Source: Streptomyces spinosisporus
Lineage (GTDB): Bacteria; Actinomycetota; Actinomycetes; Streptomycetales; Streptomycetaceae
Direction of reading: 5' to 3'
Length of the DNA: 64,000 bases
Assembly (NCBI RefSeq): GCF_022698145.1
Contig: NZ_JALDAX010000001.1
Coordinates: forward strand, 806,001 to 870,000
Shown in pieces: positions 9,360 through 18,428 of this stretch (positions within the stretch are counted from its first letter, which is position 1; every line of letters starts with the position of its first letter). Both the position numbers and the translations under genes were made by a program. Under the pieces are notes generated by a model. That model was not told where the DNA came from, made no database searches, and saw nothing but the letters and a program-made list of their open reading frames with translations.

Positions 9360-12041
9360 GTGACCGAAGTCCGCGAGCCGCACACCGTGGCCGTCGTCGG
9401 AGCGGGCGCGGCGGGCACGCTGACCGCGATCCAGCTCTGCGAGACGGCGACACGCCGCCGGACACCGCTCGCCCTGGTCCTGCTCGACCCCTCTCCGGAG
9501 GCGGGCCGGGGCACCGCGTACGCCACCCGTGACCCGCGCCACCGGCTCAACGTGCCCGCGGGCGGCATGAGTTGCTACCCCGACGAACCGGACCACTTCA
9601 CCCGCTGGCTGTGCCGGCACGGCGAACCGACCGTCACCGGCGCCGACTTCGCCACCCGCTACCGCTACGGCGCCTATCTCGCCGACACCCTCGCACAGGC
9701 CATCGTCCGGGCCCAGGGGACGGTCGCGGTACGACGGCTGCGGACCCGTGTGGAGAGCTGTACCGACGCCCCGGGCGGCCGGGTGCGCCTGCACCTCGCC
9801 GACGGGGGTGAGTTGACCGCCGACAGCGTGGTGCTGGCCACCGGTCCCGCGGCCCCCTCCGCCGGCTGGGCGCCGTCCGCGCTGCGCGCCTCGACGCGCT
9901 TCGTCGCCGAACCCTGGAGCACCGGCGCCCTGGACGGCCCGGGCTCCGACACCGCCGACGTGCTCCTCGTCGGCACCGGGCTGACGGCGGTGGACCTCGC
10001 CCTCACCCTCGACCGCCCCGGCCGCACGGTTCACGCACTCTCCCGCAGCGGGCTGCTGCCCCAGCCGCACGCGCTCACCCCGGCCGGTCCGATGCCGGCG
10101 CCGGACCTCGACGACACGTCCCTGAACCGGCTGCGCCGGGCCGTCTACCGCCACATCAGCCGCTCGGTGCGCACCCACGGCGACTGGCGTCCGGCCCTCG
10201 ACAGCCTGCGCCCGCACACCGCACGGCTGTGGCACAGCCTGACCCCCGAGGAGCGCGCCGAGTTCGTCGCGCACGAAGGCTCCTTGTGGAACACCCACCG
10301 CCACCGGATGCCGCCCGCCACCGCCGAGTCCGTCTCCCGGGTCCGTACCGCCCGACGGCTCGCGGTGCACACCGGCGCCGTGACGGACGCGGTCGAGCGC
10401 GACGGTTCGCTCCTCGTCACCCTCTCCAACGGCCTTACGCTGCACGTCGGTTGGGTCATCGACTGCACCGGGCCCGGCCGTCGCTTCGACGACCCCCTGT
10501 GGAACTCCCTGCTCGCGTCGGGCGCCGCCGTCCCCGGCCCGCTCGGCATGGGCGTGGCCACGCGCGAGGGACGTCTGCTGGACGCGGACGGGTGTGCTGA
10601 GCGCCCGCTGTTCACGCTGGGTGCCCCGCGGCGCGGCGAGCTGTGGGAGACGACGGCGATTCCCGAAATCCGTGTCCAGGCCGCGGAGCTGGCAGGCCAG
10701 TTGCTCGCCCCGCTGTCCCGGACGACCTCCCGTCCGTCCCGTCACTCCCGTCGTCCCGTCGACGGCCACGGCCTCCCGCTGAGCACCCACGCCGACGCGG
10801 CCGCCGCCTACCGCAGCGGTCTCGACCGGGTCCTCAAGGTGCGGGCCGGCGCCGAGGACGCCTTCGCCCGCGCCGTCGCCCTCGACCCCGGGTTCGCCCT
10901 CGGCCACGCCGCCCTCGCGCTGCTCGGCCACGAGTGCGGCGCCGACGTGGATGTACCGCGCGCCCTCGCCGAGGCCCGGCGCTCCGCCCGCGAACGGTCC
11001 GACGAACGCGAGCGCTCCTTCGTCGAGGTGGTCACGCGCCGGGTGCACGGCGACCAGGGGGACACCGCTCTCGTACGGCATCTCGACGCCCACCCCGCGG
11101 ACGCGCTCGCGCTGGCCGCCGCCGTGCCCACCATCGCCTTCTCCGGGGTGACGGACCTCGACGACGAGCAGGCGCTGCGGCTGGTGGAGCGGACGTCCGC
11201 CGTGCACGACGGCCACTGGTTCCACACCTCGCTGCTGGCGTTCCTGCGCCAGGAGCAGGGCCGGCTGCACGAGGCCGGCGAACTCGCCCGGCGCGCCCTG
11301 GCCGCCGAACCCGCCTCCGGGCACGCCGTGCACGCACTCGCGCACGTCCACTACGAGTCCGGGGCGCACGAGGCGGGGCGCGACTGGCTCGACGGGTGGG
11401 TGTCGGGGCAGGGCCGGGGAGCGGTCCACCGGGCGCACTTCTCCTGGCACGTCGCCCTGCACGAACTGGCCCTCGACGACCCGGCGGCGGTGCGCAGGCG
11501 GTGGTTCGCACAGCTCGCGCCGGGGCGGGTGGTGACCGGAGTGCGGGCCCTGGTCGACTCTGGCTCACTGCTGTGGCGGGCCCGGCTGAGCGACAGCTGG
11601 AGGGGTCAACTGCCGCCCGCCGAAGACATATTGGCGTCCGTCGAGCGGGACGTCCTGGAGCGTCCGGCGACCGCCTTCACCGCGCTGCACGCGGCCGTCG
11701 CCCTGACCGCCGCGGGCGACCTGCCGGCCCTGCACCGCCTGCGCGACCACGCCCTCGGCGCCGACGACGTCCAGCGCGAGGTCGTCGCCCCTCTGTGCGA
11801 GGCGTTCGCCGCCCTCGTCGAGGAACGCTTCCACGACGCCGCCCGCGGCCTAGACGCCCTCCTCCCGGTCCTGCGCCGCGTCGGCGGGAGCGCGGCCCAA
11901 CGCGAGGTCGTCGAGGAGACGTTGCTGTACGCCCTGGTCTCGGCGGGCCGGTGCGACGCGGCCCGGCGGCTCCTGGACGGGCGCCTGGAACGCAAGCACG
12001 CTCCTCGGGATCGGAGGTTGCGGGCGGGGTTGCCTGTCTGA
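9360..12041 (+). CDS. FAD/NAD(P)-binding oxidoreductase fused to a TPR (TTC38-like) domain
   Basis: 893 aa from the GTG at 9360, with GGAGG 6 nt upstream. Residues ~8-450 are a flavoprotein of the NAD_binding_9 type: VAVVGAGAAGTLTAI at the N-terminus, the RLNVPAGGMSCYPDEPDHF segment, and a second dinucleotide motif LLVGTGLTAVDLAL near 203-216. After an Arg/Ser-rich linker (about 451-466) a second module starts DGHGLPLSTHADAAAAY, resembling the start of TTC38-family TPR proteins, and continues as helical repeats to the end. I see no in-frame ATG or GTG at the junction, so it reads as one polypeptide. Substrate unknown. The 3' end is followed by a strong hairpin. Confidence 0.85.
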   Translation: MTEVREPHTVAVVGAGAAGTLTAIQLCETATRRRTPLALVLLDPSPEAGRGTAYATRDPRHRLNVPAGGMSCYPDEPDHFTRWLCRHGEPTVTGADFATRYRYGAYLADTLAQAIVRAQGTVAVRRLRTRVESCTDAPGGRVRLHLADGGELTADSVVLATGPAAPSAGWAPSALRASTRFVAEPWSTGALDGPGSDTADVLLVGTGLTAVDLALTLDRPGRTVHALSRSGLLPQPHALTPAGPMPAPDLDDTSLNRLRRAVYRHISRSVRTHGDWRPALDSLRPHTARLWHSLTPEERAEFVAHEGSLWNTHRHRMPPATAESVSRVRTARRLAVHTGAVTDAVERDGSLLVTLSNGLTLHVGWVIDCTGPGRRFDDPLWNSLLASGAAVPGPLGMGVATREGRLLDADGCAERPLFTLGAPRRGELWETTAIPEIRVQAAELAGQLLAPLSRTTSRPSRHSRRPVDGHGLPLSTHADAAAAYRSGLDRVLKVRAGAEDAFARAVALDPGFALGHAALALLGHECGADVDVPRALAEARRSARERSDERERSFVEVVTRRVHGDQGDTALVRHLDAHPADALALAAAVPTIAFSGVTDLDDEQALRLVERTSAVHDGHWFHTSLLAFLRQEQGRLHEAGELARRALAAEPASGHAVHALAHVHYESGAHEAGRDWLDGWVSGQGRGAVHRAHFSWHVALHELALDDPAAVRRRWFAQLAPGRVVTGVRALVDSGSLLWRARLSDSWRGQLPPAEDILASVERDVLERPATAFTALHAAVALTAAGDLPALHRLRDHALGADDVQREVVAPLCEAFAALVEERFHDAARGLDALLPVLRRVGGSAAQREVVEETLLYALVSAGRCDAARRLLDGRLERKHAPRDRRLRAGLPV

Positions 12042-12052
12042 GGCGGGGACTG

Positions 12053-12098
12053 CACCGGTGTGCCTGTGCCGGGAACCTCCGGCACAGGCACACCGGTG
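12053..12098. terminator. Bidirectional terminator, perfect 20-bp stem
   Basis: A 20-bp perfect inverted repeat with a 6-nt loop (GAACCT, 12073-12078) fills the gap between the convergent FAD-TPR and MMPL genes. The stem begins CACCGGTGTGCCTGTGCCGG. It should stop transcription from both sides. Confidence 0.92.
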
Positions 12099-12108
12099 TC
12101 CGCAGGCG

Positions 12109-14211
12109 TCAGACGCTCGTCGTCGCGCGCGCCGGGGGTGCCGCCTCCTCGCTCAGCCCGATCCGGCGATGCACCCGCCGCAGCGGCTTCGGCGCCCACC
12201 ACGCCCGGCTGCCCAGCAGGGTCATCGTGGCCGGGACCAGCAGCATCCGGACGACGGTCGCGTCGATGAGGACCGCGAGGGTGAGGCCGAGGCCGATCTG
12301 GAGGATGGGGGAGAAGCCGCCCGTCATGAAGGCGCCGAAGACGACGGCGAGGAGCAGGGCGGCGCAGGTGACCACCCGTCCCGAGCGGCGCAGACCGGTC
12401 ACCACGGCCTCCTGGTCGTCGCCCGTCGCGCGCCGTGCCTCCCGCATCCGGGCCAGGATGAACAGCTCGTAGTCCATGGCCAGGCCGAAGGCGATCGCGA
12501 CGATCAGCGGGGGTGCCGTCAGGCTGAGCGCGCCCAGGCCCTCCGCGCCCAGCGCACCGGCCAGATGGCCGTCCTGGAAGACCCACACCACCACGCCGAG
12601 GGCGGCGCCCAGGCTGAGCAGGGTGGTCAGGATCGTGCGCAGCGGGATCAGCACCGAGCCGGTGAAGGCGAACAGCAGGACGAAGATTCCGGCCAGCACG
12701 GTCACCGCCGCCCACGGCGCGCGCTCGGAGAGCATGGCGCGGAAGTCGACCAGGCGGGCGGCCGGCCCGGTCACCTGCACGGGTGCGTCGCCGCGCACCT
12801 CGCGCACCTCCTTGGCCAGGTCGGTGGCCTCCTTGCCGTCGACCCGTCCGGACGGCTGCAGCTCCACGACCGTTGCGCCGCCCGGCAGTTCACGCGCGTG
12901 CGCGGTCGGGGAGAGGGCGCGGATCCGGTCGGCCGTCGCCGCGTCGGTGCCCGGTTCGAGCACGACGGTGACCGGCGAGACCCCGGTACCGGGCGGGAAG
13001 TGCGCGTCGACGGTGTCGTACAACTGCCGTGCCTCGGTGCTCGTCGGGAGCTGTGTGGCGTCCCCGATCTCGATCTTCATGCCGGTGACCGGCAGGGCGA
13101 GGACCAGCAGGGCCGGTACGACGGTGGCGAGCACGGCGAGGCGGCGGCGGGCCGCGAAGCGGGCGACGCGGGCGAAGAAGCGGCCCTCCTCGCCCTCCGG
13201 GCGGGCCTTCGCCGGAGCGATCTTCCCGCCGAACTTCGTGAGCAGCGCGGGCAGAAGCGTCACCGCGGCGAGCATGTCGACCACCACGACCGCCGCCACC
13301 GCAAGTCCCATGCTGCGCAGGAACACACTGGGGAACACCAGCAGCCCGGTCAGACTGACGGCCACCGTGAGCCCGGAGAACAGCACGGTGCGGCCGGCCG
13401 CGGCGACCGTGCGGTGCACCGCCTCCACGACGTCCTCGGTGTGCCGGCGTTCCTCGCGGAAGCGGACCAGCATCAACAGGGCGTAGTCCACGGCCAGTCC
13501 GAGACCGAGCATGGTCGTCACCTGGATCGCGTACACCGAGATGTCGGTGACCTGGCTGAAGCCGAACAGGGCGAGGAAGGCGCCCGCGATCCCGCTCACC
13601 GCAATCACCAGCGGCAGCGCCGCGGCGCGCAGCCCGCCGAACACGACGAGCAGCAGGGCCAGTACGACGGGCAGCGAGATCAACTCGGCGTTCTTCACGT
13701 CCTCCTGGGCCCGCTCACCGAGCTGCGTGCCCAGCAACGGCCCACCGCTGACATGGACTTCGGGCGCGTCGATCTGCCTGATGCGGTCGGCCGCCGCGTC
13801 CACGGCATGCTCCTCGGCGTCGTCGTCGAGACCGCCCTGCAGGGTGACGGGAAGGATCAGCGCCCGCCCGTCCTCGGCGGTCAGACCGCGCGTCGTGTAC
13901 GGGTCCGGCACCGCGGCGACCCCCGCGATGTCACGTACGTCGGCGACGGCCCGCTCGACCTGCTCGCGCAGCGCGGGACTCGAGACCGAGACGCCCTCGA
14001 CGACACCGGTGATCGACTCACCGGTCGGGTCGGTACGGTCCAGATACTGGGCGGCCCGTTCCGACTCGGTGCCGGGCACCTCGGGCACGTTGTCGGAGAG
14101 CCGTCCGAAGACGCCCGTTCCCAGCCCGAAGCCGAGCAGCAGGAAGAGCACCCACAGAAGGATGACGGTGAGCGGGCGGCGGGTCGCCGCCCGGGCAAGG
14201 CTGGAGAGCAC
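12109..14211 (-). CDS. MMPL-family (RND-type) membrane transporter
   Basis: 700 aa from the GTG at 14211, with GGGAGG about 5 nt upstream. The topology is that of actinobacterial MmpL exporters: a first TM segment (RPLTVILLWVLFLLLGFGLG), a large extracytoplasmic loop, a block of about five TM segments including the GLGLAVDYALLMLVRFREE motif, then a second loop and a matching second block with FGLAMDYELFILARMREARR. Family members export lipids or small hydrophobic compounds using the proton gradient; the substrate here is unknown. It stands alone, divergent from the VOC gene. Confidence 0.93.
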   Translation of the reverse strand: MLSSLARAATRRPLTVILLWVLFLLLGFGLGTGVFGRLSDNVPEVPGTESERAAQYLDRTDPTGESITGVVEGVSVSSPALREQVERAVADVRDIAGVAAVPDPYTTRGLTAEDGRALILPVTLQGGLDDDAEEHAVDAAADRIRQIDAPEVHVSGGPLLGTQLGERAQEDVKNAELISLPVVLALLLVVFGGLRAAALPLVIAVSGIAGAFLALFGFSQVTDISVYAIQVTTMLGLGLAVDYALLMLVRFREERRHTEDVVEAVHRTVAAAGRTVLFSGLTVAVSLTGLLVFPSVFLRSMGLAVAAVVVVDMLAAVTLLPALLTKFGGKIAPAKARPEGEEGRFFARVARFAARRRLAVLATVVPALLVLALPVTGMKIEIGDATQLPTSTEARQLYDTVDAHFPPGTGVSPVTVVLEPGTDAATADRIRALSPTAHARELPGGATVVELQPSGRVDGKEATDLAKEVREVRGDAPVQVTGPAARLVDFRAMLSERAPWAAVTVLAGIFVLLFAFTGSVLIPLRTILTTLLSLGAALGVVVWVFQDGHLAGALGAEGLGALSLTAPPLIVAIAFGLAMDYELFILARMREARRATGDDQEAVVTGLRRSGRVVTCAALLLAVVFGAFMTGGFSPILQIGLGLTLAVLIDATVVRMLLVPATMTLLGSRAWWAPKPLRRVHRRIGLSEEAAPPARATTSV

Positions 14212-14325
14212 GGTCCCTCCCGAAAAGGGCGGTGAGTCGTCACAGGTCGGTCGACCTCGCCCCAGGCTCGTGCCGCGAGGGGTGTGGCCGGATCGCCGGA
14301 GGGAGCGGTTTCCGGGCCTCCGTCG

Positions 14326-14405
14326 TACGGGGGAGAGGGGGGCGCGGCTCACTCGTACGGGGGAGGGCGGGGGAGCGCGGAGGGATACGGGGGAGTACGG
14401 GCGAG
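14326..14405. repeat. G-rich 10-bp repeats spaced 30 bp apart
   Basis: TACGGGGGAG occurs three times at exact 30-bp intervals (14326, 14356, 14386), with a variant TACGGGCGAG immediately after (14396). The tract lies in the divergent gap between the MMPL and VOC genes and is very rich in runs of G on the + strand. It may be a promoter-region repeat or form G-quadruplex structure; I see no coding evidence on either strand. Confidence 0.6.
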
Positions 14406-14477
14406 AGGGCTCCGGGAATCGCCGGGGCCGGCCGGAGGTTGACCGCCTCACGGCCCGCGATCGTCGAGGAGCGTCCG

Positions 14478-14891
14478 ATGCCCGAGGAACCCGCAGTGCG
14501 TGAACTCCGCCTCGTCGTCACGGCGCCCGACTACGACGAGGCGCTCCGCTTCTACCGCGACGTCCTCGGCCTGCCCGAGCGTGCCGCGTACTCCTCTCCC
14601 GACGGCCGGGTCACCATCCTGGAGGCGGGCCGGGCCACCCTGGAGCTGACGGACCTGAACCACGCGGCGTTCATCGACGACGTGGAGGTGGGCCAGCGCG
14701 TGGCCGGGCATGTCCGGGTGGCCTTCGAGGTCGGTGACGCCACCGCCGTCACGGCACGCCTCGCCGCGGCCGGGGCGCAGGTGCTCGCCGAGCCGACCCG
14801 CACCCCGTGGAACTCCCTCAACTCCCGTCTGGAGGCGCCGGGAGCCCTGCAGCTCACGCTCTTCGAGGAACTGGGCGACGCCGATGCCTAG
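14478..14891 (+). CDS. VOC-family (glyoxalase/bleomycin-resistance fold) protein
   Basis: 137 aa with GAGGA upstream of the ATG. It has the paired beta-alpha-beta-beta-beta layout of vicinal oxygen chelate proteins: ELRLVVTAPDYDEALRFYRDVLGLPER opens module one, and HVRVAFEVGDATAVTARLAAAGAQVLAEP opens module two. A metal-binding enzyme or binding-protein role is possible; substrate cannot be told from sequence. Its stop overlaps the convergent response-regulator stop by 4 nt. Confidence 0.87.
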   Translation: MPEEPAVRELRLVVTAPDYDEALRFYRDVLGLPERAAYSSPDGRVTILEAGRATLELTDLNHAAFIDDVEVGQRVAGHVRVAFEVGDATAVTARLAAAGAQVLAEPTRTPWNSLNSRLEAPGALQLTLFEELGDADA

Positions 14892-15556
14892 GAGCCTCCC
14901 GGCGTCACCAAGCCCGTCTCGTACGCGCAGATCACGGCCTGCACCCGGTCCCTGAGACCGAGCTTGCTCAGCACGTTGCTGACATGGGTCTTGACGGTGT
15001 GCTCGCTCACGAAGAGCGTCGAGGCGATCTCGGCGTTGGACAGGCCGCGGGCCAGCATGCGCAGGGTCTCCACCTCGCGCGCGGTCAGCGCGTCCAGCCG
15101 CTGCGGGGTCACCTCGGCGGTGGCCTCCTCCCGGCGGCGCCGCACGATGTCCGCGACCAGCCGCCGGGTCACCGTGGGCGCGAGCAGCGAGTCGCCGGCC
15201 GCGACGACGCGTACGGCGTGCACGAGGTCGTCGCGGCGCACGTCCTTGAGCAGAAAGCCGCTGGCGCCCGCGTACAGCGTCTCGTACACGTACTCGTCCA
15301 GGTCGAAGGTGGTCAGCATGACGACCTTGCAGCCGGACTGCGCACACACCAGCCGGGCCGCCTCCAGCCCGTCCATCACCGGCATCCGGATGTCGAGCAG
15401 CAGCACGTCCGGCGCGTGCCGCTGCACCGCCGCGACCGCCTCCGCGCCGTCACCGGCCTCGGCGACCACCTCGATGTCCTGCTGCGCCTCCAGGATCATG
15501 GTGAAGCCGCTGCGGACCAGTTCCTGGTCGTCGGCGACGACCACCCGGATGCTCAC
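14888..15556 (-). CDS. NarL/LuxR-family response regulator
   Basis: 222 aa. The receiver domain (1-120) has the acidic pair ADDQ near residues 8-11, phospho-acceptor Asp55 in LLLDIRMP, the conserved Thr in VVMLTTFD and Lys in GFLLKDV. A C-terminal LuxR-type helix-turn-helix follows (LTAREVETLRMLARGLSNAEIASTLFVSEHTVKTHVSNVLSKLGLRDR). The GTG start overlaps the kinase stop (GTGA, 15553-15556), so the pair is translationally coupled. It likely receives phosphate from the adjacent kinase. Confidence 0.96.
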   Translation of the reverse strand: MSIRVVVADDQELVRSGFTMILEAQQDIEVVAEAGDGAEAVAAVQRHAPDVLLLDIRMPVMDGLEAARLVCAQSGCKVVMLTTFDLDEYVYETLYAGASGFLLKDVRRDDLVHAVRVVAAGDSLLAPTVTRRLVADIVRRRREEATAEVTPQRLDALTAREVETLRMLARGLSNAEIASTLFVSEHTVKTHVSNVLSKLGLRDRVQAVICAYETGLVTPGGS

Positions 15557-16737
15557 TCCAGCGCCGCCTGGAGGTCCGCGGCGGCCGGCAGGCGTACGGC
15601 GACCCGGAAGCCGCCGTCCGGGCCGCGTCCGGTCTCGGCGCTGCCGCCGCACGCCGCGGCACGCTCCCGGATGCCGATCAGCCCGTGTCCACGGCCCGGG
15701 GCCGCCGGGCCCCGTCCGTCGTCCGTCACGGTCAGCGTCAAGTGGTCCTCCCCCCAGTCGAGTTCGACGGTCGCGCAGGAAGCGTACGCGTGCTTCACGG
15801 TGTTGGTCAGGGCCTCCTGGACCACTCGGTAGGCGGCGACCTCGGCGTCCGGCGCCATGGCGTGCGGCTCGCCCCTCGTGTGCAACTCGGTCCGCAGCCC
15901 GGTCGATTCGGCGACCCGGCGGACCAGCGCGGGCAGGGCCGCCACCCCCGGCTGCGGTGAAGTGCCGCCTTTCTGCTCGGCCTTGAGGACACCGAGGATG
16001 CGCCGCAGCTGCCCCATGGCGTCGCGGCCGGCCGCCGCGATCGCGTCGAAGGAGGCCTCCGCGCGTTCGGGGTCCGTGCGGAGCACCACGGGTCCGGCCT
16101 CCGCCTGGACTACCATGAGGCTCACCGCGTGGGCGAGGACGTCGTGCATGTCGCGGGCGATCCGGGAGCGTTCCTGGGCGATGGCGCGCGCGGTGTCCGC
16201 GGCCCGTTCCCGCTCCAGGCGCCGGGCCCGGTCCTCCAGTTCCGCGGTGTAGGCGCGCTGTACCCGGGCGACCGATCCGAGCGCGTACGCGCAGGCCATG
16301 CAGAGCAGATGGAAGGCGTACTCGAACGGCCTGGCGTCCTCCTTGTGGTGCATCGTGACGGCGACGCCGATCGTCCAGCCCACCAGCATCACGCGCCGCT
16401 GCCAGGGCAGGCCGCGGGCGGCCATCGTGTACAGGACGACCAGCCCGCCGTACATCACGTCGGGCGGGGGCGCGTGGTAGACGGCCATCGCGGGCGTGGC
16501 CGCCGAGACGGCGCACGCGGTCGCGAACGGCGCCCGCCTCCGCCACACCAGCGGGACCGCCGTGGCGGCACCCAGCAGCCACCCCTGCCACGACAGCGGA
16601 TCGTCCCCCTCGTCGGGGAAGAGCCACTGCAACGAGACCGCGAACAGCACCAGCGCGGCCAGAGCGGCGTCGACGGCATACGGATTGGCAGTACGCAGCC
16701 GGGCGGCGGCCTGCGCGAAAACGGTGTGCGGGGACAT
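15553..16737 (-). CDS. Sensor histidine kinase (NarL-type, HisKA_3)
   Basis: 394 aa. The first ~160 residues hold several hydrophobic, probably membrane-spanning segments with little extracytoplasmic sequence, so it may sense an intramembrane or envelope signal. The dimerisation/phospho-acceptor box is RIARDMHDVLAHAVS (His198). The ATPase domain shows the N-box NTVKHAYA and G-boxes DDGRGP and GHGLIGIRERA. It is first in a two-gene operon with the response regulator. The adjacent MMPL and VOC genes are candidate targets by position only. Confidence 0.95.
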   Translation of the reverse strand: MSPHTVFAQAAARLRTANPYAVDAALAALVLFAVSLQWLFPDEGDDPLSWQGWLLGAATAVPLVWRRRAPFATACAVSAATPAMAVYHAPPPDVMYGGLVVLYTMAARGLPWQRRVMLVGWTIGVAVTMHHKEDARPFEYAFHLLCMACAYALGSVARVQRAYTAELEDRARRLERERAADTARAIAQERSRIARDMHDVLAHAVSLMVVQAEAGPVVLRTDPERAEASFDAIAAAGRDAMGQLRRILGVLKAEQKGGTSPQPGVAALPALVRRVAESTGLRTELHTRGEPHAMAPDAEVAAYRVVQEALTNTVKHAYASCATVELDWGEDHLTLTVTDDGRGPAAPGRGHGLIGIRERAAACGGSAETGRGPDGGFRVAVRLPAAADLQAALE

Positions 16738-16959
16738 GGGCGGCTCCTCGGGGCAAGGGCCGTTCCAGTATCACGACGCCGACGGGGGCGGGCCTCGCCG
16801 AGAAGAGGGATATCCGACGCCGATCGGCGGGTCACAGCGGACGGTTCCGGTCCGCGCTGAGCGGGGCTACGGCTCCCTCGGCGGGTGTCGGGGCGCCTAC
16901 GAGGCCCGGCCCCGCGGTGCTGCCGGCGTCACGTTCGTGCGGCTGCGGCTGAGCGGGGC

Positions 16960-17715
16960 TCACGGATCCTTCGGTGGGCGCCAGCCTGTGGCGCGGGAGA
17001 TGCCGAGGGCTGCCAGTCGTACCGCGGGCACCAGGACCGGTACCTGGGCGTCGGACTGGGGCACCACCACCGATACCGCGGCCAGCACCGCCCCGTCCGG
17101 GCCGCGGACCGGGGCCGCCACCGACAGGGCGTCGTCGGTGATCTGACGGGTGCTCACCGCGACCCCGGTGCGGCGCACCTCGGCCAGCATCCGGCGCAGG
17201 CGTGCCGGGTCGGTGACCGTGTACGGCGTGAAGGAGGCGAGCGGACCGGCGCAGTACCGCTGCTGGAACTCCGGGTCGCCGTGCGCCAGCAGCACCAGGC
17301 CGACCCCGGTGGCGTGCAGCGGCCAGCGCGCCCCGACGCGGATGTGCACGCCGACCGCGGAACGGCCGGAGATCCACTCGATGTAGACGACCTCACCGCC
17401 GTCCTGCACGGCCAGCTGCACGTTCTCGTGCGTCGCCTCGTACAGGTCCTCCAGATACGGCAGGGCCAGCTGCCGCAGCGCCAGCCCGCGCGGGGCCAGC
17501 GCCGCTAGCTCCCACAGCCTGAGCCCGACGTGGTAGACCCCCGACTCGTCCCGCTCCAGGGCGCCCCACTCGGTGAGCGCGGCCACCAGCCGGTGAGCGG
17601 TGGTCAGGGTCAGCCCGGCCCGCCGGCTGATGTCCGTCAGGGACAGCGCCGGATGCTCGTGGTCGAACGCGGCGAGCACGGACAGCAGCCGGTCGGGGGC
17701 GGAGCGGGCGGTCAT
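16960..17715 (-). CDS. IclR-family transcriptional regulator
   Basis: 251 aa, standard length. The N-terminal winged helix (RLLSVLAAFDHEHPALSLTDISRRAGLTLTTAHRLVAALTEWGALER) is followed by the IclR effector domain (ENVQLAVQDGGEVVYIEWISG, LHATGVGLVLLAH, SVAAPVRGPDGAVLAAVSVVVP). IclR proteins commonly control aromatic or small carboxylic acid catabolism. It lies 70 nt downstream of marR on the same strand, so the two may be co-transcribed and may both act on the divergent SDR operon. The 221-nt stretch upstream of the kinase (16738-16959) shows nothing else. Confidence 0.95.
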   Translation of the reverse strand: MTARSAPDRLLSVLAAFDHEHPALSLTDISRRAGLTLTTAHRLVAALTEWGALERDESGVYHVGLRLWELAALAPRGLALRQLALPYLEDLYEATHENVQLAVQDGGEVVYIEWISGRSAVGVHIRVGARWPLHATGVGLVLLAHGDPEFQQRYCAGPLASFTPYTVTDPARLRRMLAEVRRTGVAVSTRQITDDALSVAAPVRGPDGAVLAAVSVVVPQSDAQVPVLVPAVRLAALGISRATGWRPPKDP

Positions 17716-17785
17716 GGGCGGGCGCCTTCCGGGTGCGTGTCAACTCCCGTTGCGGTGCGTGTCCTTGACGGTTTCCCTCGCCGCA

Positions 17786-18304
17786 TCAGGCCAGCCCGTC
17801 CTCCGCGATCCGCAGCAGCAGCGCGTGCAGCGCCTCGCGCTCGGCCGGATCCAGCGGGCCGAGCAGCTCGTTCGTCACACGCAGTCCCGCCTCGTCGGTG
17901 TCGCGCAGGAAGGCGCGGCCCTCGCCGGTCAGGGCGACGATACGGCTGCGGCGGTCGTCGGGGGAGGGGCGGCGCTCGGCGAAGCCCAGCTTCTCCAGGT
18001 CGTCGACCAGGCCGACGATCGCACTCGGGTCGTAGCCAAGCCGGGTGCTCAGCTCGCGCTGCAGCGCGCCCTCGGTCGTGGCCAGGAAGCGCAGGACGGC
18101 GTAGTGGCGCAGACGCAGCCCGGACTCCTGCAGGAACGTGTTGAACAGCTGCCCCGAGCGCAGGCCCAGGCGGTACAGGAGGTAGCCCGTGTCCGCGTGG
18201 AGCCCGCGCATCCACGGCTCGTCCGCGTCGATGGGCTGCGGGGTGGCGTGCTGGCGTGTGATGGCGGGCTCCCTGGGTTCGGTGCGTGCTGGAGATTCCA
18301 GCAT
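17786..18304 (-). CDS. MarR-family transcriptional regulator
   Basis: 172 aa from the ATG at 18304; another ATG at 18328 would fall inside the putative operator and is less likely. The winged-helix core is LRLRHYAVLRFLATTEGALQRELSTRLGYDPSAIVGLVDDLEKLGFAERRPSPDDRRSRIVALTGEGR, with the DxRxxx wing typical of MarR. Divergence from an acyl-CoA ligase operon and a palindrome over the shared promoter argue for autoregulation and repression of that operon, with a phenolic acid or its CoA ester as plausible inducer (inference). Confidence 0.94.
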   Translation of the reverse strand: MLESPARTEPREPAITRQHATPQPIDADEPWMRGLHADTGYLLYRLGLRSGQLFNTFLQESGLRLRHYAVLRFLATTEGALQRELSTRLGYDPSAIVGLVDDLEKLGFAERRPSPDDRRSRIVALTGEGRAFLRDTDEAGLRVTNELLGPLDPAEREALHALLLRIAEDGLA

Positions 18305-18322
18305 GTCGCACCCATGGGTCGC

Positions 18323-18360
18323 CAACAACTATTGACGTCAACAATTATTGCTCTTAGCTT
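18323..18360. promoter_or_regulatory. MarR-type operator and promoter of the SDR operon
   Basis: Two 12-bp near-identical copies, CAACAACTATTG (18323-18334) and CAACAATTATTG (18339-18350), flank the palindrome TTGACGTCAA (18332-18341). TTGACG can serve as a -35 box with TAGCTT 17 bp downstream (18355-18360) reading toward the SDR gene. A MarR dimer here would block RNA polymerase. The A/T-rich composition stands out. Role inferred from sequence and position. Confidence 0.72.
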
Positions 18361-18428
18361 CGATCTCGACAGCGCAGCTCGCTTCTCGACGCCGCAGCAC
18401 CCGTACCAGCTCGTGGAGGGACCCACCC

